From: Promethearchaeota archaeon | Lineage (GTDB): Archaea > Asgardarchaeota > Lokiarchaeia > Sigyniarchaeales > SOKP01 | Direction of reading: 5' to 3' | Assembly: GCA_016839705.1 (NCBI GenBank) | Contig: JAEOTR010000084.1 | Span: 22,132-86,131, forward strand | Length of the DNA: 64,000 nucleotides | Shown here: piece by piece, positions 1 to 8,886 of the stretch | How positions within the stretch are numbered: the first letter of the stretch is position 1 | Layout: each line of letters opens with the position of its first letter | Made by a program: the position numbers and the translations under genes | Notes under the pieces: generated by a model | Database searches by the model: none | What the model saw: the letters and a program-made list of their open reading frames with translations, nothing else | What the model was told of the DNA's origin: nothing

Positions 1-609
1 GGCCTTGCTAGAAAAATAATTAATTGAATTTTTTGCTAACAATCCGTAGTCATAAGATTTAAGGTTTTTATTTTCACTATTCACGATGACATAAATAAAA
101 ATAAATACCCCTTTTATCAAAATTATAACCCCAGTTCCATATAGAACACAACCCAGAATTCCCCAACATAGGGAATCTAGAAAAATTTCATTATACTTTT
201 TTTCCTTGATTTTAGGAGCAATATACGCCCTTTCATATACTAATAAGAGGAGCCCAATCAGACCTGGTAAAAACCGGTTAAAAAGGATAAAGCTCCAACT
301 ATTTAAATTAAATGCAATTTCAGCAATTAAACCGAATGATATAAATGTGAAGAAAAACAAAGGGAGAAATGAGATTTTGTTTAAGAATTGAATCATCTTG
401 TCAAGGTTCGAAGATTCTTTCTCAGATAAAGCAATAGTGTTAGTAAATTTTCTGGTAATCGGAGTTGGTGCTGGTTTAAATTTCACACCTTCTAAATTAA
501 ATGGGGAACCACACCTCTCACAATATACTTGAATTTGACTATCTATTAAATTTGATAGTTCACTTGGAAATGAATAACCGCACTCTCTACAAATAAAAGT
601 CTTTTTCAT
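1..609 (-). CDS. Zinc-ribbon membrane protein, C-terminus beyond window edge
   Basis: The reading frame runs from an ATG at 609 down to base 1 with no stop, so 203 residues are visible and the C-terminus is missing. The N-terminus carries a four-cysteine zinc ribbon (C7, C10, C30, C33, in ICREC and YCERC contexts). A short linker and then several hydrophobic stretches follow at roughly residues 80-95, 105-120 and 140-175, separated by a basic segment. This is a cytoplasmic zinc ribbon on a polytopic membrane anchor, a common layout for archaeal proteins of unknown role. The next gene on the same strand has the reverse order, membrane part first and ribbon last. No specific function can be assigned. 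Confidence 0.75.
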   Translation of the reverse strand, partial: MKKTFICRECGYSFPSELSNLIDSQIQVYCERCGSPFNLEGVKFKPAPTPITRKFTNTIALSEKESSNLDKMIQFLNKISFLPLFFFTFISFGLIAEIAFNLNSWSFILFNRFLPGLIGLLLLVYERAYIAPKIKEKKYNEIFLDSLCWGILGCVLYGTGVIILIKGVFIFIYVIVNSENKNLKSYDYGLLAKNSINYFSSKA

Positions 610-700
610 ATATCTAAACTACACCTTGGTAATTAAATTTTAATTTGGTTGCTTTAATTTTTTTTTATATTTTTTTTTCAATTAGAAAAACATTGAAGTA

Positions 701-1177
701 TTAGGGAGTTGGAATCAATGGTTCTTGATATTTAATTAACCTTAATCCCTTCCCACAGTTAACACAATAAGCAATATTCCGTAAAAGCATTTGATTAATC
801 ATTTTTTCAGTAAATCTTTTACCACATTCAGTGCAGTATAAATTGTTATTTCTAATACTCATTGCATTCTGAAGATTATCATTTTGTGTTTGTTTCTTAA
901 GTTTTTTTTCTCCTGAAATTAAGTCATAAAATCCCTTACATAATTTATAAAATAACAGACCAATTCCCTTGAGAATATAATAGATACCCTTAAGAATATA
1001 ATAAATTAAGTATGCTATACCCTTTATAATATAATATACAAGCGTTATGATTAGTGTCAGAATTGCAATGATTCCGATAATAGATAAGATCTGTCCATAA
1101 ATAGGTTGTACCAAATACCAATTAATAAACTCATTATACCACAGAGTTAAATTGTCAATAATATCTCTCCAATCCAT
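701..1177 (-). CDS. Membrane protein with C-terminal zinc ribbon
   Basis: This 158-residue protein is of unknown function. Residues about 28-85 are strongly hydrophobic and contain a short internal repeat (two YYILKGI units at about 59-72), which suggests one or two membrane segments or an amphipathic hairpin. The C-terminal part is soluble and holds a zinc ribbon with C115, C118, C138 and C141 (YCTECGKRF and AYCVNCGKG). It lies just upstream of the zinc-ribbon membrane gene at the window start, on the same strand, with about 90 bases between them. The two may form an operon, but there is no sequence similarity beyond the ribbon. Confidence 0.65.
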   Translation of the reverse strand: MDWRDIIDNLTLWYNEFINWYLVQPIYGQILSIIGIIAILTLIITLVYYIIKGIAYLIYYILKGIYYILKGIGLLFYKLCKGFYDLISGEKKLKKQTQNDNLQNAMSIRNNNLYCTECGKRFTEKMINQMLLRNIAYCVNCGKGLRLIKYQEPLIPTP

Positions 1178-1318
1178 TTTTTATATCACATTTTATATAA
1201 ATTTATTACTAATTAACAAGCATTAAAAGATGATTTTAAAAAATTTGGGGTCCAATGTTTATAAAAAAATTGGAAATAACTGATACTAACAGAATTATTT
1301 ACAAAATGACTACGAAAT

Positions 1319-1825
1319 TCAAGTGTCTAGAATTTTTTTTTGCCAATTTATTGAGGTGACAGTCTTGTGGAGAAAGTGATCATCATCTACGATATTATAT
1401 GCTAAATTAGTAAAAAAATGTCGTGCTCTTTCTCGCGCTGGTTTATAGGGAACAGTTGAATCATTTTTTCCATGATAAACGGTTACTGGAATATCTACAG
1501 GTTTGTACATGTTTAGCTTAAGTTTACGGGACACGATAAAAGGTGCTAATAAGATTAATTGCTTAACATTAGTAGGATTTTGCAACGCATATAAAGCACT
1601 CATTAACCCCCCAAAGCTAGAACCAATTATTATCCATTGTTTTTTTGAATTTAGTATAGCGTTCAATTCAGTCATTCTATATTCTAACAATTCATACATA
1701 GTGATATTTTCATTAGACTCCTTAAAATCAGGAGTGAGAATATCGGGAAACACACTTTTTAGGAATCTACCTTTAAAACCTCGACCTGAACTTTCAAGTC
1801 CATGTATAAAAATTATATTTTGCAT
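1319..1825 (-). CDS. Alpha/beta hydrolase, YqiA-like esterase
   Basis: A small (168-residue) alpha/beta hydrolase. The N-terminus has the oxyanion-region motif IFIHGLESS, and the nucleophile elbow reads GSSFGG with the serine at about residue 69. The acid is probably the aspartate in HGKNDSTVP and the histidine the one in DDDHFLHKT near the C-terminus, so the catalytic triad looks complete. Length and motif spacing fit the UPF0227/YqiA type of short carboxylesterases acting on acyl esters. There is no signal peptide, so it should be cytoplasmic. The substrate is unknown. Confidence 0.8.
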   Translation of the reverse strand: MQNIIFIHGLESSGRGFKGRFLKSVFPDILTPDFKESNENITMYELLEYRMTELNAILNSKKQWIIIGSSFGGLMSALYALQNPTNVKQLILLAPFIVSRKLKLNMYKPVDIPVTVYHGKNDSTVPYKPARERARHFFTNLAYNIVDDDHFLHKTVTSINWQKKILDT

Positions 1826-1862
1826 GAAATTTGACTTTAAAAAAATTTAATTTAAACTTCAA

Positions 1863-2939
1863 TCATTCAACTTCAGACTTTGAAAGATAACTATAATCTT
1901 CCTCTCTTAGTAATCTCATTTCTTTCTTATGCCCAAAATAAACCAAGATACCAAACACACTAAAATATATAATGAGAAACAATACAGTAAAGAAGTAATA
2001 CTTATAGGTAAAACTCATAAAATGCAAAGCACTCCCTAAAATAAATCCAGTAAATAACCTTGATTTAGTAGTGCTTTTCCTAAATAATAGTCTTTGAGTA
2101 CCCCAATCAATTATTGCGGGGATCGGTAAAATTATGATCAAAATTAAGGCAATCTCGTTACTGAACTGTACCTGGAAAATCCTCTCCATTAAATAGGTAA
2201 AGAACATAGAGAAAAGTCCACCAAGTATTACACCGGAACATCTTGAACAAAAGTATATTTTCGTTCTCCCAAATTTTAGGTAAAAAGTATGATCAGAGTC
2301 GGATATTGGATGATGTGTTAAAAACATATAATACAAATGCCTTTCGCTTGCAGCAAAGGTTTTATCATAAAGAAATAACAATATTGGGATTATAAAGACA
2401 ACAGAAATTAGAGCTTGAGTAAAATAATTAAAGCCATAATTGATGATCAATATTTCTAAGGTAAATTGATCTAGATAAAACAATCCTTGAAGGATGGTAA
2501 TTATTCCAGCCATGATAAAAGAGATAATAATTAAAACGACAAAGGTATAATATATTTTAATTCCCTCAAGGTACTTTGATGGCTTGTATTTATATAATCC
2601 TACTAATAATCCAAAAATAGCCACAATTAGGCACCACTCAAAGTAAATTTGATTATAAAAAGCCAATTGATAGAGAAATTCTGCCATGAAACCATCTATT
2701 AAACCATGTATAGAACCCGCTAAAACTGATAAAAATCCAAATAACAATAGTGTAATACCAAACCTAAGGATAAATCCTGGAGATTCTATAAAAATGGTTG
2801 AGATCGAGCCAAATGTCTCTGCAATATAGACATAAGAGATGATGATAAACATACTTATAAGTAGATTTAAAAAAATTAATCGAAAATAGCTATTTCTCTC
2901 TGCTTCTTGAGGAACTTCATTCAATGTAATTGAATACAC
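1863..2939 (-). CDS. Polytopic membrane protein with DUF2085-like domain
   Basis: A 358-residue protein with about eight to nine predicted membrane segments. The C-terminal half matches the DUF2085 pattern: a THHPISDSD segment (family CHxxPxRS-like) and FCSRCSGVILG, resembling the family CxRCxG motif, followed by three membrane helices. The N-terminal half is an additional four- or five-helix membrane domain not usual for this family. Function is unknown; the paired cysteines suggest metal or redox binding at the membrane surface. The gene is 37 bases from the hydrolase on the same strand and may be cotranscribed with it. Confidence 0.65.
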   Translation of the reverse strand: MYSITLNEVPQEAERNSYFRLIFLNLLISMFIIISYVYIAETFGSISTIFIESPGFILRFGITLLLFGFLSVLAGSIHGLIDGFMAEFLYQLAFYNQIYFEWCLIVAIFGLLVGLYKYKPSKYLEGIKIYYTFVVLIIISFIMAGIITILQGLFYLDQFTLEILIINYGFNYFTQALISVVFIIPILLFLYDKTFAASERHLYYMFLTHHPISDSDHTFYLKFGRTKIYFCSRCSGVILGGLFSMFFTYLMERIFQVQFSNEIALILIIILPIPAIIDWGTQRLLFRKSTTKSRLFTGFILGSALHFMSFTYKYYFFTVLFLIIYFSVFGILVYFGHKKEMRLLREEDYSYLSKSEVE

Positions 2940-2973
2940 TCTTAATATTTATAGCTTTCAATTTATAATCTTA

Positions 2974-3633
2974 TTAATTAAAGATAATATCAAGGTCTTC
3001 AATTAGTTGTTTTTTGGTTAACTCAAAACCTTTTCTGAGGACATTTAAAATGATTTTCTTCCCGATCGGCACGCTTAGAATACTATCATCCCGTTCAACT
3101 ATTGATATTCCCTCATCATTATAATCCAATTGGCGTTTTAAAGCTTGGTACGCCTTTTCTTTTGTTTTGAATGCTGCTCTTGACAATTCTGCATAATCAT
3201 TTATATCTTCATTAACTTTCAGTAATAAAACACTTTCTTCCACTTGTGTAATAAAACATTTCTTTGTTACTTCCTTTAAAGATGTATAATTTCGATGATT
3301 CTTCTTACACTGTCTATCGGTTTGATCATTCTCCAAGTAGACTGGAAAATTTCTATTAATAATTCTATTATATTGTTCTTTTGATATTTCCCCATTAGTA
3401 ATTAATTCCTTAGCAGAATCAAGAGTTATCTTTATTTGTTCCCGAGTTCCTACACGAGCATCTTTATCAGACCAGTATTTATAAAAAGATTTTACGATGG
3501 GTTTCACAATCACGTTTAAAATCCCACTTTCTAGTTCATCATCAATTAATGACTTTCCATAATTAAGGGAAATATCCATTTGATCCATCATTCTTCTTTC
3601 TAAGATTTTATAATTTCTCTCGATACCTTCCAT
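2974..3633 (-). CDS. Unknown protein, downstream copy of a tandem duplicate pair
   Basis: A 219-residue soluble helical protein that I cannot assign to a family. It is clearly paralogous over its whole length to the adjacent upstream gene (3698-4360). Shared features are an ERNY motif at the N-terminus, LIDDELESG (LIDEELDTG in the other copy), a DQT...C.K.H.NY motif in the middle, and a C-terminal PIGKKII...LRKGF block. I chose the ATG at 3633, not the one at 3654, because it aligns with the first residue of the paralogue. No membrane segment or signal peptide is visible. Confidence 0.7.
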   Translation of the reverse strand: MEGIERNYKILERRMMDQMDISLNYGKSLIDDELESGILNVIVKPIVKSFYKYWSDKDARVGTREQIKITLDSAKELITNGEISKEQYNRIINRNFPVYLENDQTDRQCKKNHRNYTSLKEVTKKCFITQVEESVLLLKVNEDINDYAELSRAAFKTKEKAYQALKRQLDYNDEGISIVERDDSILSVPIGKKIILNVLRKGFELTKKQLIEDLDIIFN

Positions 3634-3697
3634 GCTAATTTTTCCAAAAAGCAATATAAGAATAATTGTTAGAATTTTTCATGAGTTTAATTTTTTA

Positions 3698-4360
3698 TTA
3701 TTTTTGATTATATGTTTCATTTAGCGATTGAAAAAACTCCTTCTTTGTTTTTAAAAAACCTTTCCTTAGAGTTTTTACTATTATCTTTCTCCCCACAGGT
3801 ATTTTTAAAATAGAAAGATCCTCTTCAACGATTTTAATTCCTCTATCTGTAAAATTTAATTGTTTCATCAAATTTTCCTCAGCAACTTCTTTTGATTTAA
3901 AAGCAACTCGGCATAAATCACCGTAATCTTCAACATCATCCTTTACTTCTAGAAGCTTTATTACTTCTTTTAAATAATTTATAAACGTTTTTCTTGCTAC
4001 TTCTATTATTCTATTATAATTTTTATGCTGTTTACTACATTGTTGCGACGTTTGATCTGCTTCAAGATATTTTGGTAAGCTCTCAGTAACAATTCTATTA
4101 AAATTGTCATCAGTAATTCCATTCTTTAATAACTTTATACCCGCATCTAAAGTTAGGTTAATTTGTTTAAGAGTATTTCCTCTTACATCGTTTTGAGCCC
4201 AGTTGTCATAGAAAATTTTAACAAGCGGTTTAATTAGAAAATTCAGAAGTCCTGTATCCAATTCCTCATCAATAAGTTTTCTGCCCATTAAAATTGAATT
4301 TTCCATCTGTTGAATCATTCGTTGTTTTACCAGATGATAATTTCTTTCTAAATAATCCAA
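3698..4360 (-). CDS. Unknown protein, upstream copy of a tandem duplicate pair
   Basis: A 220-residue predicted cytoplasmic, mostly helical protein with no recognised domain. It aligns end to end with the neighbour at 2974-3633 and shares the DQT-x3-C-x-K-x-H-x-NY signature, whose Cys and His could bind metal or a ligand. The intergenic gap is 64 bases on the same strand, so the pair is probably an operon made by local duplication. The divergent neighbour is the large pseudo-GTPase/TPR gene, with 185 bases of shared upstream DNA. The copies differ enough that the duplication is not recent. Confidence 0.7.
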   Translation of the reverse strand: MDYLERNYHLVKQRMIQQMENSILMGRKLIDEELDTGLLNFLIKPLVKIFYDNWAQNDVRGNTLKQINLTLDAGIKLLKNGITDDNFNRIVTESLPKYLEADQTSQQCSKQHKNYNRIIEVARKTFINYLKEVIKLLEVKDDVEDYGDLCRVAFKSKEVAEENLMKQLNFTDRGIKIVEEDLSILKIPVGRKIIVKTLRKGFLKTKKEFFQSLNETYNQK

Positions 4361-4545
4361 TGTTTAATCTCCGAATGGTTCAAAACAAAAATATAAATTT
4401 CTAAACTCAATTAATTATTATTAAAAGAGTTCTATTCTTTTAAAATAATTTCATAAGTTTTATACTATTAATTTTATGTGTTTAAAATTAAAAATGAGAA
4501 AGAATTAATTACAACAAAAGATTGTGAAAATAAAACTTTATAAAA

Positions 4546-7500
4546 ATGCCTTATCACTTAAAGGTTTTAATCTTAGGAGATCCTGACATTATTCATTTCT
4601 ATGTGTCTAGAGCTTTTGGTGAGCCCGGAGAAGATAAAGAAACATATTTTGAATGGTATAAAGAAGTAAAAGTATTAGAAGATACATGTGCTTTAGAAAT
4701 AGATGCAATTACAAACATATCTGCTGATTTAGACGAAATACTAGACATGGTAGATGGGATCGTTTACTTTTTAAACCCTTTGAACGAGGAGGAATCTGAA
4801 TTATTTCAAATGGTTCTTCCTGACATTTTTGCCGTGAAGCGAGAAATACCCACAGTTGTTATCTTTTATGATCAAAATGGGATTCTTCCTTTATCGGTAA
4901 ATGAGCTACTAACTAATATTTGGGTCAGTTATCCAAGTCTAGAAGCTTTTGTAAATCTGAATCCAAAAGAATTTCACCAAGCGCTTCAATCTCTATGTAT
5001 GGCTATTATAAATGGGGATACTCCTTTAAATATAGAGAATGCCTGGATGAGATTTCCAATCTTTATTCAGATGGCTAACGTGTACTTTGCCAATAATAAT
5101 TACTATTATGCAGCTCAAGCTGTAAAAAAAGCTGCAGCAATTGCAGAAATTTACAATAAAGAAGAATATTATATTATATTAGACCAAGCAGCTAATCTTT
5201 ATTCAAAAATTAACTTATATTTAGAAGCCAGCAAGATCTTAGAAGAAATAGATAAAAAAAAATCACTAAATTTTAAGAAATTATATGCTGATGCCATGAT
5301 TAGAGAGGGAAATATCCATTTTAATAAACGGGAATTTGAAACCGCTGCTAAGCAATATGAAAGAGCGGGCCAATGGTTAAGTATAGAATTATTAGATAAA
5401 GAAATGGTTAGTGAGGCATTTAGATTAGCTATCAATTCTTGGATATCTGCTTGCCAAGTTGAGAGAGCCTTTAGAATCCTTGAAAATTTACCTCACGAAG
5501 AATCACAAAATATATTAAATCGCATTTCTGAAAAAATTGGAGCCGCAGCAGAATTTTTAGTAGAGGCTAAAAAGTATGAGTTAGCAAGAGAGCAATTATA
5601 CTTCGCAATAAATAAATATCAAAGAGAAGCACTTTCAGATCATCTAAAATACCTTACTGATAAATTAACTGAAATTTTAATTCAGATTTTTAAAATTCAA
5701 GTAAAAACTAATGAAATTTATGCTGCAAAATATACTTATGATGAAATTGAGAATATGTGGGATTCTTATAAAGTGGAAACAACTGATTTAGATTCAATTA
5801 TAAAGATACTAATTAATTCATTCTTAGCAAAAAATAACTTTGGAATCGCAACAGTCTTAATAAACAAATTAAATTCTTTGATGTTAAAACAAGATTTAAG
5901 CAAAATTAGTGCAGAATTAGAAGATAAATATAATGATTCAATAAAAAAAGAAATCAGGGATTATATTAAGAAAGGTGAAAAAATTCTTGCTGAGTTTGTT
6001 AAAGCTGAATTAGATATAATAACAGATATGAATAGAAATAAAATAGAAGAAGCTAACGCATTTATTACAGAGAATAAACACCTCAAAGCCGGAAATCTTT
6101 TATTGAACCAAGCGAATTACCTAAAAAAAATAGGAAAGGATGATATAACGGATCAAATCCTCACAAAATCTTTGGACACATTTTTGGAAGGTGAAATTTT
6201 CGATGAATTTTTTATTACTTTTAACAGCTTGTCAAAAGAAATGAAAGGAAAGTACTTAATCAGGATTTTTCAGGTTTTTCTTGATAAATTAAAAGGTATT
6301 GAAAAATTAGACGATTATGAAAGAAAAGAAAAAATTTTAGAAGAATCAAATCGGATTTATCGTAGCCATGAATTATATGATGAATCAAAGGAAATCAGTT
6401 TAATGTTCATAAAAAATATCAAAAAAGAAGCTTTAGTAATACTCGAAAATGAAGAAAATAGTTCTGGGATTAAAAAAGTTAATGAATTAGTAAAGAAAGC
6501 TGCTAATGTATCATCAGCTTATTTAGATAAGGAAGAAAGAGCTCAAGTAAATTTTGATGAAATATATAAGAAGATTTCCGAAATTTATATTGATTTAGAC
6601 GACTTACATTCTGCTCAAACATATAATGATAGAATTGAGAATAAAGCTTATACCAAAGAGATTCATAAAAAGATAGCTGAACTTGAAGCGGAAAAAAGTA
6701 GTGAGTGGACAAAAAAAGCAGAAGAATCCCGAGAAGAAGAGGTTTCGAAAGAAAGTCTTTCAATTATTGAAAGTAAAGCGAGAGAAGCCTTTTTAGACAA
6801 AAGTAACGAATATAAAGGAAGGAAAGCCCTAATAAAATCATATTTTCAAGAATGCTTAAATCATCTCAAAAACAACGAATTTGAAAAATCAATCTTAGAG
6901 TACAAAAATACAATCAGTCGGTTAATTAATATAAAAAAATATAATCTAGCAGGTGTTTCATTAGCAGTAGTAAGCTTATTGCTAATAAGGGAAAATAAAT
7001 TTGAAGAAATTAAAGAAATATTAGAAAAAACAAAAGAAAAACTTTCTGGATTGGATATAGAAACTTTCTCAGTTACCTTAATAGAATACATAATTCTAGT
7101 AAAAAAGTTCCAAGATAAAAACAAGGTTGACAAGGTTATTTCGCTCATGAAAAATCTCCCATTATTTGAAGAAGAATTGAAAATTCTTTATGATTATCTA
7201 GGAGAAGAATATAAGAAAGAAGGAAAAGGTGAACCAATTGAAAAAAAAAAATTGGTGGAAATAGATCAAAGATATGGTAAACTCGAATCTAAAAAGGGAG
7301 ATGCTAGAACAAGTAAGGATATTCTATTCAAGCAAAGAAAAGTAATGAGAAAACGATTATATTCAACCATATTAGAGTTATTAGAAGCGCAAGAATACGA
7401 AGCAGCGGCAACAGAATATTTACAATTAGCAAACTCACGTTTAAAAATGAAAGACTTCGGAACTAGTTCTTTAATGATACTCTTACATGGATTAAGCCTC

Positions 7501-7728
7501 TTAAAGGCAGAAGAATCTTTAAAATTAATTAAAAAGAACATAACTGATTTTTTAAATAGCCTAGGAGTTAATAAGAAATTGATTGAAGAAACATTTTATA
7601 TTATGCTTATAATGTTTATAATTGATATTAAAATATACTCTTTAGATAAGTATTTACCAAAAATTAAAGAGATGTTAGATTTACTACCGTTATTTGAGAA
7701 AGAAAATCAGCTTATAGATATCTTATAA
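4546..7728 (+). CDS. Pseudo-GTPase domain fused to a long TPR/helical-repeat scaffold
   Basis: A 1060-residue protein. Residues 1-160 follow the order of a Ras-like fold: beta-1 LKVLILGD, a switch/beta-hairpin region, then VDGIVYFLNP and PTVVIFYD strands in the usual places. However, the P-loop GxxxxGK[ST], the DxxG motif and NKxD are all absent, so it is probably nucleotide-independent. From about 165 to 430 there are TPR or alpha-SNAP-like helix pairs (NNYYYAAQAVKKAA, YSKINLYLEASKIL, FETAAKQYERAG). The middle is coiled coil. The C-terminus holds two diverged copies of a roughly 120-residue helical module, about 762-885 and 937-1060, both ending near LPLFE. No membrane segment is present. 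A trafficking or adaptor role is inference only. Confidence 0.75.
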   Translation: MPYHLKVLILGDPDIIHFYVSRAFGEPGEDKETYFEWYKEVKVLEDTCALEIDAITNISADLDEILDMVDGIVYFLNPLNEEESELFQMVLPDIFAVKREIPTVVIFYDQNGILPLSVNELLTNIWVSYPSLEAFVNLNPKEFHQALQSLCMAIINGDTPLNIENAWMRFPIFIQMANVYFANNNYYYAAQAVKKAAAIAEIYNKEEYYIILDQAANLYSKINLYLEASKILEEIDKKKSLNFKKLYADAMIREGNIHFNKREFETAAKQYERAGQWLSIELLDKEMVSEAFRLAINSWISACQVERAFRILENLPHEESQNILNRISEKIGAAAEFLVEAKKYELAREQLYFAINKYQREALSDHLKYLTDKLTEILIQIFKIQVKTNEIYAAKYTYDEIENMWDSYKVETTDLDSIIKILINSFLAKNNFGIATVLINKLNSLMLKQDLSKISAELEDKYNDSIKKEIRDYIKKGEKILAEFVKAELDIITDMNRNKIEEANAFITENKHLKAGNLLLNQANYLKKIGKDDITDQILTKSLDTFLEGEIFDEFFITFNSLSKEMKGKYLIRIFQVFLDKLKGIEKLDDYERKEKILEESNRIYRSHELYDESKEISLMFIKNIKKEALVILENEENSSGIKKVNELVKKAANVSSAYLDKEERAQVNFDEIYKKISEIYIDLDDLHSAQTYNDRIENKAYTKEIHKKIAELEAEKSSEWTKKAEESREEEVSKESLSIIESKAREAFLDKSNEYKGRKALIKSYFQECLNHLKNNEFEKSILEYKNTISRLINIKKYNLAGVSLAVVSLLLIRENKFEEIKEILEKTKEKLSGLDIETFSVTLIEYIILVKKFQDKNKVDKVISLMKNLPLFEEELKILYDYLGEEYKKEGKGEPIEKKKLVEIDQRYGKLESKKGDARTSKDILFKQRKVMRKRLYSTILELLEAQEYEAAATEYLQLANSRLKMKDFGTSSLMILLHGLSLLKAEESLKLIKKNITDFLNSLGVNKKLIEETFYIMLIMFIIDIKIYSLDKYLPKIKEMLDLLPLFEKENQLIDIL

Positions 7729-7757
7729 AATTAGAATAATTGGTAGTTTTTTTAGAA

Positions 7758-8681
7758 TTAATCTACAATATTTGCGTACTTTTGCAAGTCCTTTACTCTC
7801 ATCCGCAAAGTCACTTCAGTTACACGTGCTAATTTTGAGATTTCCTTCTGGGTTCTGTTTTCATTGCTTATTTTTGAAGCGATATAAATAGCGGCGGCAG
7901 CAATTCCTTTTGGGTCCTTACCTGCTGAATTAAATCCACTCTCTCTTGCTTTATCAATCAATTTTACCGCTATATTCCTACATTGCATTGAAAGTTTTAA
8001 CTCTTCATTAAATTTATCAACATAGCGATCTGCTGAGAAGTGTTGGACTTTCATTCCTAATTTTGGGAGAACTTCCATAAGTATTAAGCGATAACTTTTA
8101 ATGACTTTCTTTTTAGGAATTTGTGCGACTTTAGTTATTTCTTCGGCAGTTCTAGGTATTCCATGAACTCTTAATGCCGCAAATATCGAGGCTGATAATA
8201 ATGTATCTATACTTCTTCCCATGGTTAATTTCTTTTTAACGGTTTGGGTATAGATTCGAAGGGCATCCTCTGCAACAGCATCCGGAATTCCTAATCTTTT
8301 CTGTAAACGTTGTAAATTTGGTAAAGCTATCCATAAATTTCTCTCATAACTGGTTGTTAAAGATCTATGGATTTTCGCTAACCGGTTAAATTTCGATTTA
8401 TATTTAGGACTTAGTAAGGTACCTCTTGCGTCTCTTGATCCTCTGATAATCGTTCTGGGACCTATAGGGCTATAAACTCTTTCACTACTTTTCCTCTTCT
8501 GAATTTCTTCTTGCGTGAAAGCTCTCCGAGGACTATCATCAAGAATTCTAGAATATACAAAACCACAGTTTAAACAAACGTAAAATCCATCTTCTTCACT
8601 AATCTTTGAATTATCACAACAAGGTCTTCCTTCCTCTCCATTCTCTTCAAAAAAATCATTATCTTCAGAATGAGACGGCAT
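7758..8681 (-). CDS. tfb: Transcription initiation factor B (TFIIB-like)
   Basis: Archaeal TFB, which bridges TBP-bound promoter DNA and RNA polymerase. The 307-residue protein has an N-terminal zinc ribbon, a linker/B-reader region (SPIGPRTIIRGSRDARG) and two cyclin folds (RSIDTLLSASIFAALR at about 155 and DPKGIAAAAIYIASKI at about 255). It ends with a helix-turn-helix that would read the BRE (QKEISKLARVTEVTLRMRV). The ribbon is odd: the first cysteine pair is the adjacent C21-C22 instead of C-x2-C, with 13 residues to C36 and C39. It is convergent with the pseudo-GTPase/TPR gene and divergent from the Arf/Rag-like GTPase. Confidence 0.95.
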   Translation of the reverse strand: MPSHSEDNDFFEENGEEGRPCCDNSKISEEDGFYVCLNCGFVYSRILDDSPRRAFTQEEIQKRKSSERVYSPIGPRTIIRGSRDARGTLLSPKYKSKFNRLAKIHRSLTTSYERNLWIALPNLQRLQKRLGIPDAVAEDALRIYTQTVKKKLTMGRSIDTLLSASIFAALRVHGIPRTAEEITKVAQIPKKKVIKSYRLILMEVLPKLGMKVQHFSADRYVDKFNEELKLSMQCRNIAVKLIDKARESGFNSAGKDPKGIAAAAIYIASKISNENRTQKEISKLARVTEVTLRMRVKDLQKYANIVD

Positions 8682-8886
8682 AATTACTTAAATTATTAAG
8701 GGATGAATATGGAATTTTCCATTTTTAGTATAAAATACATAATCTAATAAATATTTAAGTGTGATTAATAAAAAAATTAAGTTGTGAAAATTTAAATCAA
8801 AACCTTTTAACTAGTATAATAAAATTATAATAATAATTATAAAAACGAAATTACCCTATAATTATTTAAAAAAACCTTGATATACT

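Noticed and set aside
206..391. 61-codon frame on the plus strand
   Set aside because: It lies wholly inside the minus-strand zinc-ribbon membrane gene, whose frame is longer and has recognisable cysteine motifs.
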